This document shows positions 37,054 through 45,899 of a DNA stretch of 64,000 nucleotides, one piece after another. Source of the stretch: Arthrobacter sp. SLBN-112 (GTDB lineage Bacteria; Actinomycetota; Actinomycetes; Actinomycetales; Micrococcaceae); assembly GCF_006715225.1 (NCBI RefSeq), contig NZ_VFMU01000001.1:1240001-1304000 (forward strand), given 5' to 3'. Every line of letters starts with the position of its first letter. The stretch's first letter is position 1. A program made the translations under genes and the position numbers. Below the pieces are notes generated by a model. The model made no database searches. It was not told the DNA's origin and was given only the letters and a program-made list of their open reading frames with translations.

Positions 37054-37113
37054 TCCCCTCCGGATGGACTATTCCCCTGCGTATTACAGGGGGACTGGTC
37101 CATAAGGCGGGGA
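37054..37113. terminator. Nested inverted repeat, probable bidirectional terminator
   Basis: Three nested pairs surround a CGTATTA loop: CCCCTG (37074-37079)/CAGGGG (37087-37092), ATGGAC (37064-37069)/GTCCAT (37098-37103), and TCCCC/GGGGA at the ends. It lies just downstream of the leftward GntR gene and 170 bp after the DUF4190 gene. Confidence 0.5.
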
Positions 37114-37144
37114 GTTGCCTCCAGCGGGAGTGGTATGGGGGCGC

Positions 37145-37843
37145 CTAGCGGAGCAGTTCCACGTCCGAGACAAGCTCGATGTGCGCCAGCATGGCACTCG
37201 CGGCCGCCTCCGGATCCTGGACGCGGACGGCATCGGCGATTTTCCGGTGCGAAGCCAAGGACTGCTCCGGCCGGCCGGGCTGGCCCAGGGACTCCATCCG
37301 GGTTTCCAGGATCATCTCGGCAATGAAGGCCATCAACTGTGCCAGGACAGAGGAGTGTGCCGCCGCGGTGATGGCCTGGTGGAACAGTTCGTCGCCGTGG
37401 GTGCCGCGGTCGCCGTCGTTGATTTCCTTTGCCATGATGTCCAAGGCGTTATCGATGGCGGCGAGGTCCTGATCGGTCCGGCGTTCCGCGGCGAGGGCGG
37501 CAAGCTTTACTTCCAGGGTGCTGCGCGCTTCCACGATCTCCGGCAGCCGGCTCTGGTGCTCGCGCAGGCCCTTGATGACCGATGCGACGCTGGGCCGCCG
37601 GGCCAGGACCGCGCCGGTGCCGTGCTGGACGTCTATGACGCCAAGGACCTCCAAGGCCACCAGGGCCTGTGCGAGTGTTGCGCGGGAGACCCCCAGCCGT
37701 TCGGCAAGGTCGCGTTCCGCCGGCAGGAGATCCCCGGGGCGAAGCTGGGCCGACTCGATGTAGGTGAGGATCTGCTCCACCAGCTGCTCATACAGCCGTG
37801 GCCGTGTGACGCGTTCCAGGCCCAGCCGTGCTGTCTTCTCCAC
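37145..37843 (-). CDS. FadR/FCD-type GntR regulator
   Basis: A 232-residue regulator with an N-terminal winged helix (LLPAERDLAERLGVSRATLAQALVAL, about 35-62) and an FCD ligand domain (helical, with metal-ligand candidates in ELFHQAI and ASHRKI). FCD regulators usually sense carboxylic acids. The GTG at 37843 has AAGGGAGGGC upstream. It is divergent from the MatC-like carrier gene, so it probably controls that cassette, as MatR-type regulators do in malonate operons. Confidence 0.85.
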   Translation of the reverse strand: MEKTARLGLERVTRPRLYEQLVEQILTYIESAQLRPGDLLPAERDLAERLGVSRATLAQALVALEVLGVIDVQHGTGAVLARRPSVASVIKGLREHQSRLPEIVEARSTLEVKLAALAAERRTDQDLAAIDNALDIMAKEINDGDRGTHGDELFHQAITAAAHSSVLAQLMAFIAEMILETRMESLGQPGRPEQSLASHRKIADAVRVQDPEAAASAMLAHIELVSDVELLR

Positions 37844-37891
37844 AAAGCCCTCCCTTGGGTCGTACGGAACAGAATACCTCCTGGTTCTATT

Positions 37892-37910
37892 GACAGATAG
37901 ACTCACTGTC
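37892..37910. promoter_or_regulatory. Candidate GntR operator
   Basis: GACAGATAGACTCACTGTC carries GACAG/CTGTC arms and overlaps a consensus -35 (TTGACA, 37890-37895) on the plus strand. It lies between the divergent GntR gene and the carrier gene it is expected to regulate. Confidence 0.4.
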
Positions 37911-37977
37911 TAAGAGGCTAGTCCAGTGAGCCAGTAACTCACGTCACATTCTTCTTTCCCCCAACGGAGGACCAACG

Positions 37978-39345
37978 ATGTCCGCTCCTGTCTTATCGAT
38001 CATCATCCTCGCGGCGATGTTCCTGCTCGCTACCGTCCTGCCCCTCAACATGGGCGCGCTCGCCTTCGTGGGCGCGTTCCTGCTTGGCGCCGTGGTGCTG
38101 GGCATGTCCACCAACGAGATCCTGGCCAACTTCCCGGGCGGCCTCTTCCTCACGATTGTCGGTGTCACGTACCTGTTCGCCATCGCGCAGAACAACGGCA
38201 CCATTGACCTGCTGGTCCGCGGCGCCGTCCGTCTGGTGGGCAGCCGCGTTGCCCTCATCCCGTGGGTCATGTTCGCGATCACCGCCGTCATTACGGCCGT
38301 GGGTGCACTGTCTCCCGCCGCCGTCGCCATCATCGCCCCCATCGCACTGAGCTTCGCCGGTAAGTACAAGATCAGCCCGCTGCTGATGGGCATGATGGTG
38401 ATCCACGGGGCGCAGGCGGGCGGTTTTTCGCCCATTGCCGTCTACGGCGTCACCGTCAACGGCATCCTGGCCAAGACCGACCTTGCCTTCAGCCCCACCG
38501 CGCTCTTCCTCTCGAGCTTCATTTTCAACCTGGTCATTGCCCTGGTGCTCTTCGTGGTCCTGGGCGGGCGGAACCTCCTGTCCTCCAAGGTGGGCCACTT
38601 CGTGGAGCAGGCGGCTGAGGCCAGGATGGCCGTCAGCGTTGGTGCCAAGGCCGGCACGGATGTCCCCTTCAAGGGGTTCGGCTCCGGCATGTACGGTCCC
38701 CGGGACCCCGCGGGCGACGGCGTCGCAGCCACCAGGGAACGCAAGGAGCGGATTCCCCAGCTGGTCACTATCGCCGGCCTGATCGCCCTGGCCGTCGTGG
38801 CACTTGGCTTCAAGATGGACGTCGGCTTCGTGTCCATCACCATCGCCATCGTGCTGGCCCTGGTGTCACCCGCGGCCCAGAAGGGCGCCATCAACAAGAT
38901 CAGCTGGTCCACTGTGCTGCTGATCTGCGGCATGCTGACCTTCGTAGGCGTGCTGGAGGAAGCCGGCACCATCGAATTCGTCTCCAATGGCGTGGCCGGC
39001 ATGGGCATGCCGCTGCTGGCAGCCCTCCTCATCTGCTTCATCGGCGCCGTCGTATCCGCTTTTGCCTCCTCCACCGCCATCCTGGCCGCCCTCATCCCCT
39101 TGGCCGTTCCGTTCCTCTCCACCGGCGAGATCGGTGCCGTCGGCGTCATCTGCGCACTGGCGGTGTCCGCCACCATCGTGGACGTCTCACCGTTCTCCAC
39201 CAACGGTGCCCTGGTCCTGGCCAACGCCCCGGAAAGCGTGGACAAGGACCAGTTCTACAAGCGGATCCTGGGCTACAGCGGCATCGTCATCGTGGCCGGC
39301 CCCGTCCTGGCATGGCTGGCGCTGGTAGTGCCCGGCTGGCTCTAG
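37978..39345 (+). CDS. MatC-like malonate/dicarboxylate carrier
   Basis: A 455-residue integral membrane protein with about 11-12 helices. The N-terminal half (GALAFVGAFLLGAVVLGM...FPGGLFLTIVGVTYLFAIAQNNGT) matches the MatC N-terminal domain, and the C-terminal half is a typical SLC13/ion-transporter repeat (DVSPFSTNGALVLANA). Family members import malonate or other dicarboxylates. CAACGGAGGACC precedes the ATG. It is the first gene of a three-gene unit with a CoA-transferase and a carboxyltransferase, which supports a malonate-type substrate. Confidence 0.82.
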   Translation: MSAPVLSIIILAAMFLLATVLPLNMGALAFVGAFLLGAVVLGMSTNEILANFPGGLFLTIVGVTYLFAIAQNNGTIDLLVRGAVRLVGSRVALIPWVMFAITAVITAVGALSPAAVAIIAPIALSFAGKYKISPLLMGMMVIHGAQAGGFSPIAVYGVTVNGILAKTDLAFSPTALFLSSFIFNLVIALVLFVVLGGRNLLSSKVGHFVEQAAEARMAVSVGAKAGTDVPFKGFGSGMYGPRDPAGDGVAATRERKERIPQLVTIAGLIALAVVALGFKMDVGFVSITIAIVLALVSPAAQKGAINKISWSTVLLICGMLTFVGVLEEAGTIEFVSNGVAGMGMPLLAALLICFIGAVVSAFASSTAILAALIPLAVPFLSTGEIGAVGVICALAVSATIVDVSPFSTNGALVLANAPESVDKDQFYKRILGYSGIVIVAGPVLAWLALVVPGWL

Positions 39346-39400
39346 CCACAGCTGCACCCGCCGGCGTTCCGCCACCCGTTCCAGAAAGGTAACCCAGACC

Positions 39401-40609
39401 ATGAGCACCGAAAACCGCCAAGGCCCGCTGGCCGGGCACACCGTCGTCGACCTCAGCCGCGCACTGGCCGGACCCCACGCAGGCATGATGCTGGCGGACC
39501 TCGGCGCCCGCGTCATCAAGGTGGAAAACCCGGGGACCGGTGACGACACCCGCGGGTGGGGGCCGCCCTTCGTCGGCCCCGAAGACGACCTCCAGTCCAC
39601 CTACTTCATGTCCTGCAACCGCAACAAGGAGTCCATCAGCCTGGACCTGAAGAGCGGCGACGGCCAGGCGGTGCTCCGCGGGCTGCTGGAGCGGGCGGAC
39701 GTGGTGGTCGAGAACTTCCGCCCCGGGGTCATGGACCGGCTGGGCTTCTCCACCGCAGCCATGCATGAGCTCAACCCCCGGCTGGTGATCCTGTCCATCA
39801 CGGGCTTTGGCCACGACGGGCCCGAGTCCCAGCGCAGCGGCTACGACCAGATCCTGCAGGGCGAGGCGGGCCTCATGTCCCTCACTGGGTCCGGCCCTGA
39901 CGATCCCCAACGCGTCGGTGTCCCGATTGCCGACCTGCTCTCCGGCATGAACGGCGCCTTCGGTGTGCTGGCCGCGCTGGTTGAACGTGAGCGGACCGGC
40001 CAGGGCAAGGTGGTGCGCACCTCGCTGCTGGCGTCGCTGATCGGAGTCCATGCGTTCCAGGGCACCAGGACAACGGTTGCCGGCGAGGTTCCGCAGGCCC
40101 AGGGCAACCACCACCCTTCGATCGCACCCTACGGCCTGTTCAACTGCAAGGACGGGAGCGTGCAGATCAGCGTGGGCAGCGAGAAGCTGTGGCAGTCATT
40201 TGCATCGGCCTTCGGCCTGGACCCGGCCGCCCCCGGCTTTGCCAGCAACGCCGAAAGGGTGCGGAACCGCGCAGGGGTGATTGCCGCCGTCGAACGCGCC
40301 TTCGCCAGCTACGGTGCGGTGGAACTGCTGGAAAAACTGAACGACGCCGGGATCCCGGCAGGGAAGGTCCGCTCGCTTGATGAGGTGTACGCCTGGGAAC
40401 AGGTGGCGTCCCAGGGGCTCGTGGTGGATGTGGATCACCCGCTGCTCGGAAAGGTGAGCCTGCCGGGTCCGCCGCTGCGGTTTTTCGCCCCCGGGGATGC
40501 GGCTGAGACCACCCTGACGGAGCACGATGCACCGCCGCTGCTGGACGAGGACGGGCCGGCGATCCGCGAGTGGCTGGGCCTGGCTTCTGCAACGGCCGGG
40601 GCGAAATAG
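39401..40609 (+). CDS. CaiB/BaiF-family (class III) CoA-transferase
   Basis: A 402-residue class III CoA-transferase. VVDLSRALAGPHAGMMLADLGARVIKVENP is diagnostic, and the catalytic aspartate is D149 in SGYDQILQGEAG. The enzyme moves CoA between carboxylic acids through an aspartyl-CoA thioester. Between a MatC-like carrier and an AccD/AccA-like protein, the likely acceptor is malonate or a related dicarboxylate, giving malonyl-CoA; the donor is unknown. The stop is one base before the next start, so they are tightly coupled. Confidence 0.85.
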   Translation: MSTENRQGPLAGHTVVDLSRALAGPHAGMMLADLGARVIKVENPGTGDDTRGWGPPFVGPEDDLQSTYFMSCNRNKESISLDLKSGDGQAVLRGLLERADVVVENFRPGVMDRLGFSTAAMHELNPRLVILSITGFGHDGPESQRSGYDQILQGEAGLMSLTGSGPDDPQRVGVPIADLLSGMNGAFGVLAALVERERTGQGKVVRTSLLASLIGVHAFQGTRTTVAGEVPQAQGNHHPSIAPYGLFNCKDGSVQISVGSEKLWQSFASAFGLDPAAPGFASNAERVRNRAGVIAAVERAFASYGAVELLEKLNDAGIPAGKVRSLDEVYAWEQVASQGLVVDVDHPLLGKVSLPGPPLRFFAPGDAAETTLTEHDAPPLLDEDGPAIREWLGLASATAGAK

Positions 40610-40610
40610 C

Positions 40611-42137
40611 ATGCCGGTGAAGGAAAAGGTGCGGCACCTGAACGCAACCGAACTCCTGGAGGCCGTGGTGGATGCGGGGTCGTTCGTCTCCTGGGACGCG
40701 GAACCGGAACAGCCGGAAGTGTCCGAGGAGTACGCCCAGGACCTGGCCAAGGCGCGCGAACGCAGCGGCGCCGATGAGTCGGTGATCACCGGTGCCGGCC
40801 TTATCCGCGGCCGCCGCGTGGCCCTGATCGTCAGCGAATTCTCCTTCCTGGCCGGTTCCATCGGCCACGCCGCGGCACAACGGATCGTCGCCGCCGTCGA
40901 ACGTGCCACCGCCGAGGGGCTGCCCCTGCTGGCCGGACCCGCCTCCGGGGGAACCCGGATGCAGGAAGGGACGCTCGCTTTCCTGTCCATGGTGAAGATC
41001 ACCGGCGCCGTCCGGGCGCACCGCCAGGCCGGCCTGCCGTACCTCGTCTACCTGCGGCATCCCACCACAGGCGGTGTCATGGCATCCTGGGGTTCGTTGG
41101 GGCATATCAACGTTGCGGAGCCGGGAGCACTGCTGGGATTCCTTGGTCCCCGGGTTTATGAGGCGCTGTACGGGGAGGCGTTCCCGGAGAATGTGCAGGT
41201 AGCGGAAAACCTCTTCAACAAGGGGCTCATCGACGGCGTGGTGGAACCGGGCGACCTGGCCGACCTGGTGGGGCGGGCGCTGGACATCCTGAAGCCCGCG
41301 GCAGCAGCAGCCGCCGGCTCTGTAGCATCGGTGCCCTTGCCGTCCACGCTGTCGGTGCGGCCGGCCGACGTGGATGCCTGGACGTCCATCGGGATTTCCC
41401 GCCGGCCGCGGCGGCCGGACCTGCGCCAGCTGCTGAAGTTCGGCGCCACGGACGCCCTTCCCCTGAACGGGACCGGGCAGGGGGAGAAGGACCCCGGGTT
41501 GCTCCTGGCGCTGGCGCGCTTTGGCACCCAGTCGTGCATCGTGCTGGGCCACGCCCGCCCGCTGCGGAAGGACGCCGCCGGAATGGGGCCGGGTTCACTG
41601 CGTGAGGCGCGCCGCGGCATGAAGCTGGCGGAGGAACTGCGGCTGCCGCTGCTCACCGTCATTGACACCGCCGGGGCCGCGTTGTCGCAGGAGGCGGAGG
41701 AGGGCGGACTTGCCGGGGAAATTGCCCGCTCCCTGCATGAGCTGATCGGCCTGGAATCGCCGTCGGTTTCCGTGCTGCTTGGCCAGGGCGCCGGCGGGGG
41801 AGCGCTTGCGCTGCTGCCCGCGGACAGGACTATTGCTGCCCAGCACAGCTGGCTCTCGCCGCTGCCTCCCGAGGGTGCCAGTGCCATTGTGCACCGGACC
41901 ACCGGGTTCGCCCCGGCCATGGCCCAGGCGCAGGGAGTAAACGTCGCCGCGCTGTATGGGCACGGCCTGGTGGACCACATAGTGGATGAGCGTGATGATG
42001 CTTCGCTGGAGCCGCGCGAATTCTGCACCCGGATGGCCCGGGCCATTGAGTATGAACTCGGCTCGGTGGCGGGCATTCCGGTGCCGGAACTCGTGGTTGC
42101 CAGGGCCCGGAAGTTCGCAAGCCTCGGCGGCAGCTGA
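40611..42137 (+). CDS. Fused AccD-AccA-type carboxyltransferase
   Basis: A 508-residue fusion. The N-terminal half is AccD-like (GPASGGTRMQEG, PTTGGVMASWGSLGH) and the C-terminal half is AccA-like (LRLPLLTVIDTAGAAL, GQGAGGGALALLPADRT), each with its glycine-rich oxyanion loop. The AccD C4 zinc ribbon is absent. It could be a biotin-dependent acetyl-CoA carboxylase carboxyltransferase, but no biotin carboxylase or biotin carrier gene is nearby. Together with the carrier and CoA-transferase, a decarboxylase role like MdcD-MdcE, acting on malonyl-CoA, is an alternative. A terminator follows. Confidence 0.8.
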   Translation: MPVKEKVRHLNATELLEAVVDAGSFVSWDAEPEQPEVSEEYAQDLAKARERSGADESVITGAGLIRGRRVALIVSEFSFLAGSIGHAAAQRIVAAVERATAEGLPLLAGPASGGTRMQEGTLAFLSMVKITGAVRAHRQAGLPYLVYLRHPTTGGVMASWGSLGHINVAEPGALLGFLGPRVYEALYGEAFPENVQVAENLFNKGLIDGVVEPGDLADLVGRALDILKPAAAAAAGSVASVPLPSTLSVRPADVDAWTSIGISRRPRRPDLRQLLKFGATDALPLNGTGQGEKDPGLLLALARFGTQSCIVLGHARPLRKDAAGMGPGSLREARRGMKLAEELRLPLLTVIDTAGAALSQEAEEGGLAGEIARSLHELIGLESPSVSVLLGQGAGGGALALLPADRTIAAQHSWLSPLPPEGASAIVHRTTGFAPAMAQAQGVNVAALYGHGLVDHIVDERDDASLEPREFCTRMARAIEYELGSVAGIPVPELVVARARKFASLGGS

Positions 42138-42164
42138 CGGTGGGCGCTTATTAGTGCCAAGCCC

Positions 42165-42196
42165 GGAGACGCCGGAGCTGTGTTCCCGGCGTCTCC
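42165..42196. terminator. Bidirectional terminator
   Basis: GGAGACGCCGG (42165-42175) pairs perfectly with CCGGCGTCTCC (42186-42196) around a 10-base loop, between the convergent carboxyltransferase and dihydrofolate-reductase-like genes. The right arm touches the stop codon of the latter. Confidence 0.75.
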
Positions 42197-42774
42197 TACA
42201 GCCGGTCCGGTATGTACACGGCCATGAGGACGCCAGTGGCAGTGGAGTTGGCTTCGAGGAGCCTCAGCGGTGTTTTGATGCCGCCGGCGAAGAGCTGTTG
42301 GCCGCTGCCCAGTACCAGGGGATGGATCATGAGCAGGTACTCGTCGATTTGATCGGCTGCCATGAGCGCGCGGATCAGCACTCCGCTGCCCATGATCACG
42401 AGGTTCGCCGGGGAGGTTTCACGGAGTTCCTTCACCGCCGCGGGAACATCACCGTGAAGGAGGGTTGAATTCGGCCATTCAAGCTTCAGGTCGGGGTCCC
42501 CGGAGGCGACATATTTGGGCGTGCTGTTCAAGGCTTCCTTGAAGGGGCCTCCCTGGGCGTTCCAGGACTCCAGGAGCTGCATGTATGTGCGCCGCCCGAA
42601 GAGGAAGGCATGGTGGGCACCCATCCGTTCGCCCATCTTCTGGACTATTGCCTCGTCGGCATACGGAACCGCCCACCCGCCGGTGAATCCACCCCGTGGA
42701 TCTTCGTCAGGCCGGCCTGGTCCCTGCATGACGCCGTCGAGCGTCACGTGGTTCATCACGATGACCTTGCCCAT
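42196..42774 (-). CDS. Dihydrofolate-reductase-family (RibD C-terminal-like) protein
   Basis: A 192-residue protein with the DHFR/RibD fold: MGKVIVMNHVTLDGVMQGPG at the start, FGRRTYMQLLESW, then LVIMGSGVLIRALMAADQIDEYLLMIHPLVLGSG. This is the common stand-alone 'dihydrofolate reductase family' of actinobacteria, which probably binds NADPH. The substrate is unknown and it is unlikely to be the essential folate enzyme. It is a single gene, convergent with the carboxyltransferase. Confidence 0.82.
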   Translation of the reverse strand: MGKVIVMNHVTLDGVMQGPGRPDEDPRGGFTGGWAVPYADEAIVQKMGERMGAHHAFLFGRRTYMQLLESWNAQGGPFKEALNSTPKYVASGDPDLKLEWPNSTLLHGDVPAAVKELRETSPANLVIMGSGVLIRALMAADQIDEYLLMIHPLVLGSGQQLFAGGIKTPLRLLEANSTATGVLMAVYIPDRL

Positions 42775-42818
42775 CGTGGTCAGCCTTTCCTAAGGGGCCC
42801 TGGCGCGAGCCGGCTAAC

Positions 42819-43292
42819 CTACTTCCGCTGCCGGGCCCTTGCCCTGTGGGCGTTGGAACGGAGCTGCAGGATTCGCGCGCCGCCCGCTACGGCTACCAGC
42901 ACCCCGCCTGTCACGGCTGCGATGAACAGTGCCATGCCCAGCGGGACTGCGCCCTCGAAGCCCAGGAATTTCACCAAGGCCTGTTCCTGGTTCTGCAGGA
43001 TGAAGACGATCAGCAGGATGAGCAGCACTAAGGCAGCAACCACCGCTGCCCAGATGACTCCGGCGCGGGTGACCTTGCGATCGGCAGTGCCGCCGGCAGC
43101 GGGCCCGGGGGCCGTTGCGGTGCCGGATGTTCCCGTTGTTCCTCCAGTTCCCGGCACATCCGGTGCGTAGGACGGGGCGCCGCTGTAGCTTGCTGCCCGG
43201 TCTCCTGCCGGCTGGGCAGCGTTCGATGGCGTGGTGTTGACGTCCGGTTCAGGCCGGCGGTCCGGTCCTGGCGTGTACTGTCCTGCGCTCAT
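42819..43292 (-). CDS. LapA-domain membrane protein
   Basis: A 157-residue protein with a disordered P/G/T/A-rich N-terminus (1-70). Two transmembrane helices follow (about 78-98 and 112-135), separated by FILQNQEQALVKFLGFEGAVPLGMALFIAAVTGG, the LapA/DUF1049 signature. A basic tail ends RARARQRK. Family members are small inner-membrane proteins linked to LPS assembly in Gram-negatives; the role in actinobacteria is unknown. ATG at 43292 follows GAAAGGGGAC. A TAAGCATGCTTA palindrome 23 bp upstream overlaps a -10-like TAGCAT. Confidence 0.75.
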   Translation of the reverse strand: MSAGQYTPGPDRRPEPDVNTTPSNAAQPAGDRAASYSGAPSYAPDVPGTGGTTGTSGTATAPGPAAGGTADRKVTRAGVIWAAVVAALVLLILLIVFILQNQEQALVKFLGFEGAVPLGMALFIAAVTGGVLVAVAGGARILQLRSNAHRARARQRK

Positions 43293-43315
43293 GTTCGTCC
43301 CCTTTCGCAGAATGC

Positions 43316-43327
43316 TAAGCATGCTTA
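43316..43327. promoter_or_regulatory. TAAG-N4-CTTA palindrome before the LapA-like gene
   Basis: TAAGCATGCTTA is a perfect 12-bp palindrome 23 bp before the ATG at 43292. On the coding strand its right half runs into TAGCAT, a plausible -10. It matches the sites at 5621 and 56027. Confidence 0.5.
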
Positions 43328-43521
43328 TTGTGCAACCATAGCCGTCCGCGTTGCTGTGGCACAACGAACGGTACAGCGGCCTGCCGTCAATTGGCCGTCC
43401 GGGATTGGACAGCCAGGGCCGCTTTCATGACGAAGGGGTCCTCACATGAGAACCCCTCCTTTGGCACCTGCCCGGGCCGGTTGTGCGGGTCAATTTTGCC
43501 CGTGTCATTCGGGCCCCGGTA

Positions 43522-43725
43522 TCAGACCCTCTCCCTGCTCCGTTCGCCGGAGGGGGTGCTGGACGCAGATGTCCTGTGCCAGCTGGGGAAGGCCCAGAAC
43601 GTAAATTCCTGTTCCTTGGCCGGCTTCTCCGGAGTTTCCGCAGGGGTTTCCGTTTCCGCTTCGGGCCGGCGCTTGGTTTCTTTCCTGGCGCCCCACCCGA
43701 AGTCCTTGCTCGATGCGTAGCACAT
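43522..43725 (-). CDS. Small conserved-type protein (MCYASSKDFGW)
   Basis: A 67-residue protein starting MCYASSKDFGWGARKE, with a charged middle (K, E, P, T) and an aromatic patch EFTFWAFPSW. A consensus AGGAGG lies seven bases before the ATG at 43725, strong evidence for translation. I recall short actinobacterial proteins with the same MCY...KDFGW start and FWAF patch, all of unknown function. A cysteine at position 2 and the fixed aromatic patch suggest a binding motif. Confidence 0.6.
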   Translation of the reverse strand: MCYASSKDFGWGARKETKRRPEAETETPAETPEKPAKEQEFTFWAFPSWHRTSASSTPSGERSRERV

Positions 43726-43887
43726 CACAGACCTCCTCATGGTGACTGCCCTTTAATCGTCCTCCTGAATGGCGGCGGAGTCGATACGCAAGCGAAGTCC
43801 GGAAGGGCGCCGCGGCATGCAGGGCACTGCAGCAGGCAGGGCGCCACGGCCTCCCCAAAACGTCAGCCGGGGATCCTTTCCGGTCTG

Positions 43888-44112
43888 TCAGCCGCCGTCC
43901 ACCATGTCCTGGGCCTCCTGCGGGCGGTGGAACTCGCAGGGCCCGGGATGCCGCAGGGGGAGGAGGCAGGTCCGGCCCGTAGGGAGGTGGACCAGTGCGC
44001 ACCGGCCTGTCATTGCCAGGTCTTCCCTGACGTTCGAGTTGCTCATGTCCGGACGTCCGTCGTCTGCCGTCATGGTGGTTTCGATGCTTGGGGCAGGGTG
44101 TTCAACGTTCAT
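43888..44112 (-). CDS. Small two-cysteine protein, unknown
   Basis: A 74-residue protein. The first 35 residues are polar. The C-terminal part CALVHLPTGRTCLLPLRHPGPCEFHR has three cysteines and two histidines spaced like a small zinc-binding knuckle. AGGAG lies nine bases before the ATG at 44112. No family is recognised. It lies near another small protein gene (43522) but is separate from it. Confidence 0.55.
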   Translation of the reverse strand: MNVEHPAPSIETTMTADDGRPDMSNSNVREDLAMTGRCALVHLPTGRTCLLPLRHPGPCEFHRPQEAQDMVDGG

Positions 44113-44266
44113 GGTGGGGCAACTCCTCATCGGGTGGAGGGCGAATGGAGGGCGCTGAAAGGTGCTTTTCCAGTGTGCTCCACCGGGGTTACCAGTGGAT
44201 TAAGCAGACGTTAGGAACAGGTCAACAACGTCTTGGGACCAACAAGTGCACCGGGCCCCCGTCCCT

Positions 44267-45676
44267 CTAGCAGCCCAACTGGTGCGCAACCTGCAGGAGG
44301 AGGGCTTCGGAGCCCATGCGGCCCACGAGTTGGATTCCCATGGGTAGTCCGCTGCCGGGGGCGCCGCCGGTCCAGTGCACGGGAAGGGTGATGGCCGGCA
44401 GGCCGCACACATTCACCATCGAGGACCACGGGGCGAATTCGCACTGTTTCCGGTAGTCGCCGTCGGCATCCCCGGGCCACTGGGCCGACGGCCAGCGCTC
44501 ACTGCCGTGCGCAGTGCCGGTGAACCACCCCACCGGCCGTGGCGTCTGCGCCAGGGCGGGCATCAGCATCAGGTCCCACTGCCCATACTGCACCAGGGTG
44601 TCGTGCTGGAACTGCCGCAGGAATGCCAGGGCCTCGGCGAGTTTGGCGGGGCTGCGCTGCTGGGCGCGGCGCCTAAAGGTCCGGGTCAGGGGTGCCAGCA
44701 ACGCTTCACGCGACGGGGTGATCCGGGCCGCGCCGACGCCGGCGGTCCAGGCTGTGGTGAAGGCATCCGGGTAGCGGTTGTCGTAGCGGATGGCAGCGTC
44801 ACCCAGGCTGTGGCCCGCGTGTTCCAGGAGGGCTTCGCCGGCTTGGAGCGCGTCCAGGGCCTCCTGTTCCGGCGTAAAGGGGAACGTGGCGGACCACGGG
44901 CTGTCCAGCGTGACGCCGATCCGCAGCCGTGGCGGCTTCCCTTCTTGCACTGCCCGAAGGTACTGGTTTCCCGGTGCCAGGACGTCCATCATCAGTGCTG
45001 CGTCCTCGGCGTTGCGGGCGAGAGGGCCCGGCACCACCAGCCGCGCAGGATCGCCGGCACTTTCCCCGGCTGCCACCAGTCCCCGGCCCGGCTTGAGGCC
45101 CACCAGACCGCAGGCGGCTGCCGGGATGCGCACTGAGCCGCCGCCGTCGGTCCCCGGGGCGAAAGGCAGCAGGCCCGCCGCCACGGCGGCGGCACTGCCG
45201 CCGGAGGAACCTCCCGAACTCCGGCTGGGTGCATGCGGATTGCGCGACGGCGGCGCCACGCGGTTTTCGCTGTACGCCGTCAGCCCGAATTCAGGCACCT
45301 GCGTCTTGCCCAGCGAAACCACGCCGGCCTCCTTGAAGAGGGAGACCAGCGGAGCGTCCGTGGGGGCAGGTTTGTGGTCGAGGGCGGCGCTGCCGTGCGT
45401 GGTCACCACACCGGCCACATCGGTCAGGTCCTTGAAGGCAAGCGGCATGCCGTGGAGCGGAGGAAGGTCGCCGCTGTCGGCGCGGGCATGCAGGGCATCG
45501 GCCACCCGCGCCTGCTCCATGGCCTGTTCCGCAGTCACGGTGATGAAGGCGCCGAGAAGGGGATTCTGCCGATCGATCCGGGCCAGGAAATGGGCGGCGG
45601 CATCCGTGGCGGACACTGTTCCATTCCTTAGGAGGTCCCGCAGGGCCAGCGCGGAGAGCTCATGGAGTTCAGCCAC
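44267..45676 (-). CDS. Amidase (amidase-signature family)
   Basis: A 469-residue amidase. The Ser-cisSer-Lys triad is visible: K82 in PLAFKDLTDV, cis-serine S157 in SSGGSSGGS, and nucleophile S181 in GTDGGGSVRIPAA. Length is normal. It hydrolyses an amide bond, but the substrate is unknown. It is not GatA, because the other Gat subunits are not nearby. I chose GTG 45676 by alignment to the family start (ELHELSALALRDLL); an ATG at 45745 is in frame. No signal peptide. Confidence 0.88.
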   Translation of the reverse strand: MAELHELSALALRDLLRNGTVSATDAAAHFLARIDRQNPLLGAFITVTAEQAMEQARVADALHARADSGDLPPLHGMPLAFKDLTDVAGVVTTHGSAALDHKPAPTDAPLVSLFKEAGVVSLGKTQVPEFGLTAYSENRVAPPSRNPHAPSRSSGGSSGGSAAAVAAGLLPFAPGTDGGGSVRIPAAACGLVGLKPGRGLVAAGESAGDPARLVVPGPLARNAEDAALMMDVLAPGNQYLRAVQEGKPPRLRIGVTLDSPWSATFPFTPEQEALDALQAGEALLEHAGHSLGDAAIRYDNRYPDAFTTAWTAGVGAARITPSREALLAPLTRTFRRRAQQRSPAKLAEALAFLRQFQHDTLVQYGQWDLMLMPALAQTPRPVGWFTGTAHGSERWPSAQWPGDADGDYRKQCEFAPWSSMVNVCGLPAITLPVHWTGGAPGSGLPMGIQLVGRMGSEALLLQVAHQLGC

Positions 45677-45899
45677 GGAACCGGGATTCCATGTGGGCTC
45701 CGGCGTACCGATCCGTGTCCGGATGCGGAAAGACCGGGCATGCATGGACGGCGGCGGGCTGCTGGGACATGGAAACCTCCTTGGGCTTCACCAGCCTAAC
45801 CCGCAGCTTTTGACGCAGCTGTTCCTGGCGTAAGGAGGCGGAAGGGGGCGAAAGGGCTAGGCTTAAACCTGACTCTGATCCCGCCGAGACAGGACTCCG

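Noticed and set aside
40611..42137. Considered a frameshifted or accidental fusion of accD and accA
   Set aside because: Both halves keep their oxyanion loops in one continuous frame with no stop, and such fusions are known in actinobacteria; it is a genuine single gene.
42846..43031. Open frame on the plus strand opposite the LapA-like gene
   Set aside because: It is antisense to the membrane-protein frame and lacks a start signal.
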